From Limnoperna fortunei (taxonomy: Eukaryota > Mollusca > Bivalvia > Mytilida > Modiolidae), in assembly GCA_944474755.1 (NCBI GenBank), contig OX104117.1, positions 56,676,964 through 56,740,963 of the forward strand: 64,000 nt of DNA, given 5' to 3'. Below the pieces are notes generated by a model, which was not told the origin of the DNA, did not search any database, and worked only from the letters and a program-made list of their open reading frames with translations. Below are positions 43,532 through 55,900 of the stretch, piece by piece (the first letter of the stretch is position 1; every line of letters starts with the position of its first letter). Made by a program: the position numbers and the translations under genes.

Positions 43532-44851
43532 TAGTAATGATTATGTTTCGATTTTCATTGTAATTAATAGGTGAAATGTAATAAATAAACTATAAGTATG
43601 CAGATTCCATTTTAGCCTTTCTTAATAAGTGCAGTAATTAAAATGCGCCACGTCATTTATTTATTTGTTGTTGATTAATTCATAGTATAGCGGTAGAATA
43701 CTTCTGTTTATACATTTTGTCTATTTTATAACGATGTTGCGCTTTTATATAGGTGTCAATATATTTTCATTCAGTCAATTTTTTTATACAGTATTTATTT
43801 TCTCCGTCATAAGAACAACAGGGTCGGAGAGCCTTCCCAAACTGTCTTGACAATCTCTATACTTTTAACCCTTAACATTTATACATCTAGATGAAAAAAA
43901 GAGAGTCATCTACCTCCCTACAGTATCTTCAACCTCATGAAAGGGCCAACAGTATGATATCTTAAATGCAAGGGCGTAAACTGCCAAGACTTGGAGTTAG
44001 CTTCACCTGTATAGTCCACTCCCTTATAGTTCAGATAATAGTTGAATTTTCGGCCAATTAAGCAACTTAACAAAATGTTGTTGGTTGCGTCCCTTGCCTT
44101 TGGTCTTTATTATTTTTCAGAGTTCCTTCCTTGCGGTAAACCTTAATTTCTTTATATTTGAAGTCTATTAACTTATAAATTGACAGAATTCTTTTAGATA
44201 TCTGGAATATCTCTCCTTGCCACTTTTTATCGTATTCCTTAGTAAAAGAATTTTGTAAATATATAATTCTAACTATATTTCCAATTTTTTTAATCTGAAA
44301 GGTTTTCTTACAGTTGTTGTCTTTGTATGTATTTCATCTTTTGGCCAATAGAAAGGTTCGTGTCTTTCGTTGTTGCAGCCTTTTCTGTGGATATACCGAT
44401 CGTTCTATCTGTAAACTTCTGTAGGTCTTCCACGTAGTGGTACAATTGTGTATAGGTCATGCATCTGTATATCTTTGATTTTATGGTTTACACTAGCTCG
44501 GCATAATGTGCATTTTTGTCCGCGTTTTGAGCAAACAAATGTTAAATATTGCGGGTTCTCAATAGAGTTTCGACGATTATAGATCTGAATTTTTGACCTT
44601 TGTCCTTTTTCGGTTAAGTGATCGACCTTCCGTTATGATAGTATCTAGGTCTTTTGCAACTGATCTGTCTTTCAAGGGTCTTAACCTAAGTTAAAATTTG
44701 TATCTATAACACGAAAATGGATTATAGTTGACAAATTTCGTGATATCCTTATGATCCATATTCCACCGATTAACGATGCCCGTGGTGATGACTCGACTAC
44801 GTTTGATTAGTGTCTTCTTGTGAGTCTTTGTAAGCTGTCCCTGTAACCATC

Positions 44852-45185
44852 TTATACTGAGTAAGAATTTTCCTTTTTGACGGATCGTAATATATTGAAC
44901 TCAAATAATGCTACCAACTTTCTATATCTACACACGTTCAGTAAATGTTTAAAAATAGCATGATTCTGATCTTTATATTGTATTGTCTTTTTCGTCCTCC
45001 TCATATTCTTCGCTGTTATTTTCTTCATCCTGATCTTCTCCGTCATCATATTCCTCATTGTCAATGACTTCATCGAGGTAGCTTTCCAACAATGACCTAT
45101 ATTTTTTAACAGATATTTTAATGGCTTTTTCATAGTCAACGGCTTCGATAACGAATCCATCGATAATTTTCATGACCTTCTGCAA
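44852..45185 (-). pseudogene. Acidic coding remnant within the Polinton-like element
   Basis: A minus-strand 70-codon frame (44973-45185) ends in an acidic tail (NEEYDDGEDQDEENNSEEYE). It may be a fragment of one of the element's proteins. No domain recognised. The neighbouring 44.1-44.8 and 45.2-46.4 kb stretches have only broken frames. Confidence 0.3.
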
Positions 45186-46479
45186 TTTGCCGTTCTGTAA
45201 GTGTAGCAGATATTAAATAACACTAGAATATTTAGACATAAACTCGTCCATATCAACATTGGTCCTAGCCTCGTCTTCATCTAACCCGTCAAACATATAT
45301 TTATCGCCTTTAGCATCCCACTTGTCACCGTTGGACTTTCTAGCTACGGTCGCTATTTTTTAAAAAATCTTCAGCGTCGTTGATACCAAGTTTCACTTTT
45401 TTTCTTATATTATTGTCATCGTTATCGTCCTAGTAAGGCGTTTTCATGTATATCTGTAAACGTAATATCTGGTTGGTTCAGTTCTTTATTATTCTGGTGT
45501 TTTGAATCATACCCCTATTCACGATGTCTGTCTGGTAAATGCGGTATATCTGATCTTTCCTCTTTTATATACTGTCCGCCGCCAATTTGAGGATTATTTT
45601 AATGTCAGAGATATCAGTTTTCAATCTTTTATCTTCTGGCGTTGTTTGCTAATAAATCAATAAATAAGATACCCATGAGGTTGCTTTGTTTCTTCATTGT
45701 TTTTTGTAATAAACTTCTTGAAATTACCTCTCCCTGGCAAAAATTGTGTGTCTGACCTGATCACGGGGTTTTTTTAAGAACACCATATACTTGGCTATTA
45801 ATGCTCATGCATTTTAACAAGGCATGCCACTCTAAAATTCCTATGACTTCCCTTCACAAAGAGTTTACAAACTATTAGTAACATTCTTCATTAGATCGTC
45901 TAAGATTACCGGTATTAAAGTAGGGAATTTTGTGTTCATGAATGAATCTTCATGTACCCTGAACAAAAACTATGTGTTTTACTGTCTGGTTTATTTCTTT
46001 AAACAGCGGTTGCCATCTTTTGTAGCACCAAAATGATGCGTTCTAGATTCCGTTTTATCATAGTCTTCACATTTTCTAGGAGTTGTTTCATCCAAAACGT
46101 CTTCCCAAATTCAGTCAGTCCCATAGCATCACGGTGAAAGGATGTTTTAGAATCATTCTTCCTCCCTGTGTTTCATGTTCAGTATATCAGGTTGATTTTT
46201 TTTCAAGTGTGACACTAAATTTTCGTTTCTTGAAAATGTCAATTTACTATCACCTCCTTTGACTGTTTAGTAAAAATTGAAAATGACAGTTCTTTAGATG
46301 TGGTTTATAGTCTAACGGGACCGTATGCCAGGCATGTGATATGTCTGTTTATCGTCGAGTGGTGAAAGTCCTAGTTTTTTATGTAGATGTATAACTGGGT
46401 CATATAATCTGATCTGATTCATTAAAGACAAGTGAATGTTTTTATCAAACAAGCAATCTTTGTAAACTTCATGTCTGAT

Positions 46480-47050
46480 GTGTGGTTTAATGACACTTTT
46501 CTTGATTCCTTTTGCGGTTTTCTCTTAAATCAACTTCATATCTTCTTGGTAGATAAGAGAATACATTTTTGATTTGAGTCCTACAAACTCCTGTATAAGA
46601 ATACCATGAGTTTCGTCCTTCATTTAGCATAGAACTTTTTGTTGAATGTATTGTAAAGGGGGTGACTTTGGTCGTACTCTTATGTACTCTGTATATATCA
46701 TTTGTAAACACATTGTATCACAGGTTATCAGCGTCCGTGATTAAAAGATGTGCGCTGGATCCATACTTTGACTTCATATAATTATAATGGAAATCATAGA
46801 TCAGTGTTTTTGACAAATCAAGGATAGGGAATCCGACATTATTGGTCTGTTCGAATATAGTTTTCGTTTCAGCGTGTGTACTGGTACAAGATCTTCACTA
46901 AACATTTTAAATGCGTGGAACGTTGGTTTACTTGTGAGTGTCCATGCCCTTGCTTGGTTGTTAACAAGTTGAATATCTATTCTTTTCCTTAGATTTTCCA
47001 TTGTTTTTCCAAATACGGCGTTATTCATTTGCTTCAAAAGTCTTTCTCGA
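46480..47050 (-). pseudogene. Protein-primed DNA polymerase B remnant
   Basis: On the minus strand the conserved Polinton polymerase block MNNAVFGKTMENLRKR is found near 46985-47035. It is followed, after a frame change near 46820, by a YDFHYN-type block and a TDAD-type metal-binding block (near 46730) where TDTDS is expected. A downstream piece reads NDIYR. The enzyme class copies linear DNA from a protein primer. Frameshifts, stops and the altered catalytic block show it is dead. Confidence 0.7.
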
Positions 47051-47595
47051 ATTTGACCAATTTCCTCTTCTTAGTGTTGACGTCTATGTACGTCTTCAGC
47101 AATGGTTCCTTTCTGGTGCTAATGGATATTCATTATAAAAATCGTGAAGTTCATGTGTGTATTTGATGTCTACTTCCAATGATTAACCATTGTCACTCTA
47201 ATAACATATTTCATGTACATGTAAAGCTGTTTTTCATCGTCCTATAACCATCTAAACCCATTTACTGGCATTGTTTTGGGACATCGCCCATCCATATAGG
47301 TTATTTGCATCCAGGTAAATCACGTGCTTACTCCTTAGAAGAGTGGACTATCTTGGAAAGGCTAACTTCAGGTCTCGACAGTTTACGCCCCTGCAAGAAA
47401 GATAGCATTCTGTTAGCCCTTTCATGAGGTTAAATATTCTGTCTGCACATAAATGACTCCCTTTTTTATCTAGATGTATAAATGTAAGGGTTAAATGTAC
47501 ATACATTTTTAAGACAGTTTGGGATGACTCTCCAACCCTTATGATGGAGAAAAAAAATACTGTACAAAAAGTGCAACATCGTTATAAAATAGACA

Positions 47596-48533
47596 CATTT
47601 TATCAACGAAAATATTGTAACGTAAATAAAGAAACACTATTAACACAATCAGACTACAACGCAGGTATTTTCGCTTGTACTTAGTGTAAGGAACACAATC
47701 TGGAATCTATGATGGCAAACTAAGACCTTGAGGCTTTCCCTAGCAGACCAACCCATCGTGTAAACTAAGACCTTGAGGCTTTCCCTAGCAGACCAACCCA
47801 TCGTGTAAACTATACCATGTTGTCCACTAAATTGTTTAGATGAGTCTTCTATTTAACAAGATGGAGCTTGTAGACAAAAAACTTAGTAAACAAGTACAAA
47901 TGAATTAATAAATTTAACCAGTTTTATATCTTCAATTGGTGTGAAATAAAAGTACCGATATTTCTGTCAAATGCTGTTGATAGCACTAAACTCTAAACAT
48001 CCAACATAAGTTAAGTAAAGTTAAGGGTTTTCCCTTTTTTGTATATTTTGACCCTAATCATGACTTTACAAACCTCCTGTGCATAATTATCAGTTTTATA
48101 GACAATACATTAGCATTTAAGGCTAATTTTTGCATATTTTGTACTAACATTTAAGACAAATTTGAACTGATTCCTATTTATTTGCTTAATAGTGGCCCTA
48201 CATTCAGCAATTTGTGACAAAATGTACTTTTCTTTTTTTTCATTGTGATGCAAAAACTTTGTGAGACATTTATCCAAAGTACAAACTGAGCACTTAATCT
48301 GTACCTTATTTGTGGCCAAATACTTTTATTAGTGTAATTTTATGAATTTGCCCAATTTATTTCGGAAAGTAAAGAATAAAGTTAAAATGAAATTAATAGA
48401 ACACTTCCCTGGTATTTTGAATTTATATATATATAAATATATATATTTATGCAGAAAAGATACAAAAGTGCTGACTAAGCAGCTTCTATAATGTGCATTA
48501 GATAATCTATTTTTAGTACCGCACTCAGTTATT
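47596..48533. other. Intergenic with 45-bp perfect tandem duplication
   Basis: The units 47721-47765 and 47766-47810 are identical (TAAGACCTTGAGGCTTTCCC...). The phrase CACTATTAACACAATCA near 47635-47652 recurs in diverged form near 48953-48970. A TA microsatellite is at about 48427-48449. No gene seen. Confidence 0.6.
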
Positions 48534-48740
48534 TTAAACAAGTGACACCACAATCAATCTATGCAAAAAAAACCTTGATGTACTCTCAGAAATAAAAATC
48601 CACAAAACATCATCTAACATATAGGTAGAACAGTAGTAAATGTTTTGGATACAGTCGAAAATACTAACAGTGCGGTTATTTGCACATCTTTCTAACATTC
48701 CTCGGCATTTATCTGGGCTACGAAATTTATAAACTTTCAT
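48534..48740 (-). repeat. Coding-like repeat, related to 41700-41960
   Basis: A minus-strand frame contains PDKCRGMLERCANNRTVSIF and NIYYCSTYMLDD, matching the fragment at 41.8 kb in part. Unknown family. Confidence 0.35.
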
Positions 48741-49389
48741 TCACCATTAAAGAAATATATGCCATATACATCCGTAAGCGATTCTTTTTTTAGAACATTC
48801 TACGACGCTCCCACATTTTGTGCAGTGATTGTAAACATATTTGTTAAAAAAAATTTCCTCAATTGTATCTTGCAAGATCTGAGACAAATTTTAAAACTTT
48901 TAAAAACTTATTTTATGCAGCAGCTTAAAAACAAAACATTGTACACATGTAACCACTATTAACCCAATCATAACACAACGCAGTTATTCACTGTTGTACT
49001 TAATGAAGAATACACAATCTGGTAACCTTTTACTGGTTCACATTTACAACTGATTGACGATAAAAATAGAAATTACCAAATATTTAGGGGTTTTCCGTGT
49101 CCATATGCGGAAACCCCTTTTATTTCTTCACGGGAAACCAACAAGAAAATTTTTAATCTTGTGTATACTGTTCAAATGTTTACATCACCGTAGACAGTGG
49201 ATTTGGAGGTAGGAATATTTGATCAAAAGTAGTAATTCATAATTTACTTGTAGTACATGCACAAAGTTCCTGAACAGATCTGTTTTATTTTATGTGGTAA
49301 GTTTAATTCACCAATATAAACTTTTTAAAACATTACACACACATAAACTACTTTCTATTAGCTGGGTACTTGTGAGGGTTTGCCATGCT
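48741..49389. other. Intergenic; one short hairpin
   Basis: A hairpin AGGGGTTTTCCG...CGGAAACCCCT is at about 49086-49118. Otherwise AT-rich with nothing recognised. Confidence 0.45.
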
Positions 49390-49710
49390 TGACCCATAGA
49401 AATGCTCAGAGCTTCTTTTATAGCGGATTCGGGAAGTATAATTCTCCGCGGACCATTTTAGATAACCTGTTCCGAGAGTGCCATGCTCCTTGCACGATGA
49501 AGAACCTTTATGTAACTATCGAAAAATAGTAGTAATTATAACCGCTAAATCGGGCTGATTTCTCCGACCCGATCCAGTATCCATAGTTCTCCAGTCAAAA
49601 TATTGTTTATGTTGGTGTATCCCTATTCCCCTTTATACCTTACAACTTGTTCTTGTCTTGAATATAGCTTACGTATTGCTCGGTGCACGTTAAGCATGCA
49701 AGTTTTAAAA
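49390..49710 (+). repeat. SINE-like element, related to 26.0-26.5 kb
   Basis: GAGAGTGCCATGCTCCTTGC and TCTTGAATATAGCTTACGTA are the plus-orientation counterparts of phrases in the 26.0 and 35.1 kb copies. Confidence 0.55.
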
Positions 49711-51640
49711 ATCTTGTGGTGAAGTTATTGCACGGGGGGAGGGGGTAACTTGGTATATATTGGGTAATACGAATGTGCGGCCCGAATACGTCACTTTTTT
49801 TAGCTCTCCAAATTATATGAATAGGTAGCTTTTTTCAGTGAAAAATATATCATTGGGTAGTTGTAAATTATTTAAATATATCCATGCCTCAATTCTCATC
49901 TTAAGCATGTTAGCCTATGAAACCACAGTGATTTTACAAACAAAGTGTTCCATTAACATCAATTTATCATTTTGGTAGTGAATGTACTATTTTGTCAATG
50001 GGGATGTGCAGTAATAAAATATATGAATAGGTCTGATTTAATCATTCAATATATGATTATATCCTGTTTTATAATGTCCGAAAATATATGAATAGGGTGG
50101 GTTTTCCGTCCGCAGACCTGTCCCTAAAAGTATCCTTTGTTACCCCCGGTGAGTTATTGATACAGCTTTATTTTCTGTTGTTTAGTCATAAGTTATAAAT
50201 ATAGCTGTTCTATTTATATTATCTATATTTAGATCCAGATTTTATTTTTATTTTAAGGAAGTTTTGTCAATAACTTTAATGTAAGTTTCCACAAAAATAC
50301 CAAGATTCAAACAATGTAGCGCTTGGACAGATATACTGATATCTCGAGATGCACGTTCTTAGACACTTTGTATTATTGTGGAAACTTATATTATTTCGTA
50401 CCTTTGAAAATAAGCTATACATGATCGACGCAAAATTGGGTCTTTTTAAATAAAGATAATTGAAAAAGAAGATAAATCGTTAAATAGAAAAAAATAGAAG
50501 TTTTTGTAAATATTTTTATCATCTACCAATAGTATAGTTTTGGTAAATGCCACAAAATATGTATTAGAAATTTCAAACTTCTCAAAAGGAAAAAAAATTA
50601 AAATAATCTTTCAGAAGAGGTAACACTTTTTCACATTTTATAACACTGATTTAGCCTAACTGACTTATAATATTGTCATTTATGAATGGCTTATCATGTG
50701 ATCTCAAAATAACGGTAAGTGGATGAATTTTTTTTTGAGAATGTAGAATTAAAATTCTCTGCAACTTATTTGTTTGAAATAAAGCATGTTATACTCTTGG
50801 CTGAATCACAGTCGAGTGGAATTCACTAGCAGCTTCAGTAAGAGCCAGTTACCTTGCTTGTTTTAATAGATAATGTTCTAAAGATAAAACTGTGTAAAGA
50901 TAATACTTAAAGTCCAAAAATGCGGGCTATTGATTGGTCAATAGACAGAGCATTTTTCCTCATTTCTACCTCTGGGAAGGAAATATGCATAGATTTTGTC
51001 ATCACTGAGGCATTCGGCAAAAAGTTACTCTATATGTCGTTATTATTGCTAAAAAGAGTACCCTCGCATATAATAATCGCACAAAAATTCTTTCGAAAGT
51101 TTTGAATTTTATTTCAAAGTAAACGTGACTTGAGTAATCGATTTTGAACACATGAAACGTTCCGATAGTAGAGTTAATAAACAGGTGTGCTATATTCGAT
51201 CTTTGAAACCACTATATTCAGTGTAAACAGATACATCTTGTCTACCTGTCACCACATGACTATTAAAAAGAACCCGGAGGGATAACGGGTAACGTTTGCG
51301 AGACACACTAGCATGTTCTTTTTGTTGTCCTGTATAAACTGAATGCTATTTTGATTAAAGAAATGAAGGGTATTTTAAAAGACATGTAATCTACTAGTTT
51401 CTCATGGTATACCAGTTTTCAAATTTTAATTTCGTTTGGTAAACAATTATTAAACAGTCAATCTGTGAAGTAATTTGACGTCAATGAAAACATGTAAATA
51501 TAAAACGATAATAATAATAATAATAACAATAATAATACTTAAAACCGGTATTTATTAATATGATCAAAACAAGCTTCTTCCAAAATCTCTATTAAAAGGT
51601 CGAAAAATCAAAATCCGGACATAAAGTTTATTATATCTGC
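49711..51640. other. AT-rich intergenic
   Basis: The 13-mer ATATGAATAGGT/G recurs at about 49813, 50022 and 50089. An AAT microsatellite lies at 51508-51535. A short frame at 50920-51105 lacks support. No gene recognised. Confidence 0.45.
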
Positions 51641-52345
51641 ATTTACACTCCCTTTCCATTTAGGCAACTTGGACTGACTTTGGACTTTGACCAAATTTGA
51701 CATTTGTTTCTAATATTACTTTACCTCAGGCCAGCAATCGGCGTTTACCTTAGGGTAGGCATACATGTGTATTCTTCATTTGTTCCTAGGATCCTAGCCC
51801 CATGCAATATGACTTTCAAAGATCTAACCCCCCTTTTTGTAATGTTAACATTGTTAGACTTCGAAAGTCCAACAAAATTAAATATTTTCTTAGATCACCA
51901 ATCGGCCAAATTCTGTGGTATGCCTACTTGTCCTAATTTCACATAGGAGCCAGAAACCTTAGCCTCGTCTCAAACTCTGCCATATGACTTTTAATGAGCC
52001 TATCGCCCTTTTTGCATGTTAACATTGGTCTAATTTGAAAGGCCAACAACAATTTAATTTACGTAATGCCAAAATCGGCTAAATCCAGGGGTAGGCGTAC
52101 ATAAACTCTTTATTTGTATCTAGGAGCTAGAAACCCTAGCCCCGTCTCACACTATGCCCTATGACTTTCAAAGAGACTACCTCCCTTTTCGTGATGTAAA
52201 CATAGGTCGACTTTGAAATATCCTACTCTTCTTTCCCTAATGATAAATTGGACTGACTTTGATCAACTTTGACATTTGTATTTCCAAAGGTTACTTTACC
52301 TTAAGCACTTATACCTGGGGCAAGTCTACATGTACTCTTCATTTG
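51641..52345. repeat. Degenerate ~160-230-bp direct repeats, inverted relative to 7.2-7.9 kb
   Basis: Copies near 51755, 51914, 52090 and 52317 share GGGTAGGCATACATG-like, TATGACTTTCAAAGA-like and CCCTTTTTGTAATGTTAACAT-like phrases. GGTAGGCATAC is the reverse complement of GTATGCCTACC at 7230. Confidence 0.55.
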
Positions 52346-52883
52346 TAGTTCTTTATGATTGGATAGTTACTCTTGGCTATGAAAGATGGTATATATTAAA
52401 CTTTATATCTTTAACTGTCTGATTTTGATTTCCTGAATTTATAAGGGGATGATATTTATTAAGGCGTTGTGTGTTATTCACTTTGCAAACAGATCTTTGT
52501 AGCCTTGATAAATACTCATATTGTTATTATTTTGTTGTTGTTTTATATTAATGTTTTACTCTGAATCTGTCAAGTCAGGGTTTCCTTTTCGACATCCGTG
52601 CGAATGTATCCGAACGCACCCTTTTTATTTGAGATAAGCTTATTGCTGGATAAAACTATTGCGGGATTTTTACTGCGGGTTGGCTTGTTACTAATTATAT
52701 TTCATGACCTTTTAGTTGCAACCACTAACTAGATGTCTCTGCTAGTTGGCTGGTTACACCAGCCAAGTAGTCACACAATAGTTTAATGTTAAAAAAAATA
52801 AGTATTTAGCTATTGTGTTCACGAAAATTGCATTAATATCTCTTGTATGATTATGTAATTGGCACATTTTCATTTTATTTTAG
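52346..52883. other. Region upstream of the caspase
   Basis: A small hairpin TTGGCTGGTTACACCAGCCAA lies near 52745-52765. CAAGTCAGGGTTTCC near 52569 matches the end of the inverted-repeat family at 56.3 kb. A TTTATTTTAG acceptor at 52883 suggests the first coding exon is preceded by a non-coding exon not found here. Confidence 0.5.
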
Positions 52884-52972
52884 GCAACAAGGAAAATCCT
52901 CGTTAAATAACAATGCAAAATCACCCAGTCTATTACATGTTTTAAAATTTCAAATGGATTTGGTGTATCAGC

Positions 52973-55900
52973 ATGATACGAGTTGGTACATTCAATAGAA
53001 GTCTCCTGACTGAACTGGATCAAGATTTAGACCAGAAAGATGTTCAGAAACTAAAATATCTAGTGCGAGACAAAGTGACGCAGCACAAATTACTTAACTG
53101 TTCGTCAGCGCTTGAAGTTTTCTCGGAAATTGAAGATGCAGTGGATGATTTAGATCAAGTGATGACGTGTGTTGAGGAATGTTTGTATTTGATGGACCAT
53201 CAAAAATTGGCAACCGATGTAGGCTTTGACCTTACTCTAATAAAACGTAGAATTGAAAACAAAGAGTGTTTTCTCCCACAGTTGAGGTCAGTAGTTTGAT
53301 TTTTCTTCAAAAGATTTCAATTTAATGCTTCAGAGAAATAATGGATACTAAAAACGTCAAAAGACAAGCCGATTATTCAGTGTTATTATTTAGGAAAGAA
53401 AAGGGAGCAAAAGCCCATTAAAAGGTAGTCATCTTCTATTTGATCACTGAAGTTGCGGGTTAAAGCCTTACTGCAGAAGGTAGTGGGGGTATTGATGGGT
53501 ACTATGACTTTCTTCCACAACAAAATCTACTCCTTAAATAGCTGAAAACTGCAGTAATTGTCGTTCAACCCTATTCCAACCAACAGACATATTCTTTCTG
53601 TAATTGTAATTTTATTTTCAGAATAGCGTTGTTTAGAGTAACCCAACAACTTAATGATTCAGATGACCTCAATTCTTTAAAGAAAGCAATGAAGGTTAAA
53701 TACCCCAAACTTGTTAATGAAATGGCAAATGTCACCTCAGTGTATGATTTGTTCAACATTCTTGAGGATACCTGTCGAATGAAATTGAATGGCTGTGATG
53801 ACCTTATTAATCTTTTAAAAGACATAAAGAGAAACCGATTGATTGAACTATTGAATAATTTCAAAAGTAAGTAAATTGTTTAATTGTTATGTCTACCTTT
53901 TTGAAAACTCTCAAGTGACAACAAGAAACTAAACTCAACGACAAGCGTGATAAAATTAACTTCTAAATAGTAAACTTCCAATTTATAAATATCAATAATC
54001 TTCCAGCTCAGGCGTATAATTTTTAATATTTTACCCCTAATAATAAATCTTGTGATCGGTATTTTGCACTTTTGAGACCTAACGCTGCTGTTTTCAAATA
54101 GCTACGCAAATGGGGAGCTGTTGTACATTGGTTGATGTCATCCATTCAGTTGTTGATCGTTATGAAAAATCTTACTAATGCGATGTGTTTTAAGCTAATG
54201 GTAGATTTTCCACTTTCTGATAAGACCTTGCCAAAAAAATGCATAATAAGATAAGTTCCTTGATGTGAGTAATAAGAGGCAGGTACTGTTTACTCGTCCG
54301 ATGAAAAACGATGTGGAATAATTATATCACTACTCTGGAATGAAGTCTGCACAGCGGAGCGAGATTTGATCAAATGTGTTGTAAACCGTAAAAACGTCCT
54401 TGAGATATAGTTTGCCGGTTTCGCGGACTTTCAAACATTTGATCAAAGTGCCCAAAAGTCAAAGAGAGTATTGGCACAAGAGTCAACGTGAACTCTTGAA
54501 CTGTCAAACCAAAGACACTCATGAGTTCTTGAAGAAAATTGGGCTTTTAGGCGTGGGCAATGAAAGACAAAAGTTTATTCCTAATGAACTTATACTTGAT
54601 AATGGTTCAATAAGTTCAAATATAGATTCTGTGTAAGATAAGCGGTAATGTTCCTTTGAAATGAAGATAATAACAAAATACCGAAAACCGATGAAGCTGT
54701 CAATAAAGTCAATCCACAAAGTCCGCGAAACCGGCAAACTAGAACAAACAACCAAAAATATAGTAACTACAAAGTAAACTTCTGAATAATTGTAATACTA
54801 ATATAGTGCAGAGTTATACTTGTACAAATATATAAGAAAATACTATTGTAAATGATTGTTTAGATACTAATATTAGCATTTTTTTATCAATTATTTAATC
54901 CAACGTCATTCACTTATGATTCAAGGGATTCTCTGTCATACAGAGGTATCATTGCATGTAAATTGTACTTTAGAATTTTATACAATAGCTAAGCATCTTG
55001 GCCTGATCAAAATGATCTGATTCACGATGAAAACAATTCTTTTAGAAAGGGACGAAACACTGTTGATCATTCAAGTTCAATAACATCTATTACAGAAACT
55101 AGAAAAAAGTGCAAATTATCTACATTACATATACAAAATTAGTCATCACGAGAGCCTGTAACTTAGTGCATTTTTACTTATTGTTTATAAATTTCTTTAT
55201 GACACAGAAGGTCATCAGTTGGTCAAAAATGTGGTCTTTACTAATATAAGATTGAAAGATCTTCATTTGTATCATTGCATAATCCTCTAGTCTCTCATAA
55301 TTCCCTTTAGAATGGCACTTGTATTTGTGTTTTCTTAATGTAATGTCTTATACGTTGTGCATATTTGTACATATGAAATTCAAATGATGAGACTTTTAAT
55401 AAAATATTGAATCTGAATCTGAACCCGAAAGGTTATGAACAAGTTCATGTTGACACAAGACACGATCTTTTCTCTACACAGAGAAAGATTATACTATGTT
55501 AATGAAATTAGAAAATCAATAGTAATGAGGTTTAAACATAAACGAAAAAACTTCATTCAGAAATACTGAAGCCCCCAACTTGCTACATGTAATTTATCAT
55601 ACCTGTATTGAACGAATAACTATATCTTATTCGGAACTAGCACATTTCTGGATAATTTTATTACATGCTTATTGTTTTTTCTTTCTTGATTTTGTCCAAT
55701 GCAAAGCTATGTGACTGTTGTTCATTTTAGAGGGTGATGCCACAATATACAGCATGACTACGGGATGTAAAGGTATGCGTTAATTGTTCTTCATTTCATA
55801 TGTTTTTGCTTTTTGTGGGTATTTCGAGGGATTGGAAATGCAATTTATGAGTAAAGCTTTCAAACATTAATTATAATAGAGAATAATTAGCGATTTCATA

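Larger units (their letters stand above)
43718..47595 (-). mobile_element. Internally deleted Polinton/Maverick-like element
   Basis: Terminal inverted repeats of about 300 bp (43718 to about 44025; about 47335-47595) begin TGTCTATTTTATAACGATG. They share CAGTATTT...TTTTCTCC, ACATTTATACATCTAGAT, CCTCATGAAAGGGC and GGGCGTAAACTG. The left arm has a ~40-bp insertion after the first 30 bp. A CATTT sequence sits at both edges and may be a target duplication. At 3.9 kb it is far shorter than complete elements (15-20 kb), so most genes are lost. DNA polymerase B remains lie at 46.5-47.05 kb. Confidence 0.75.
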
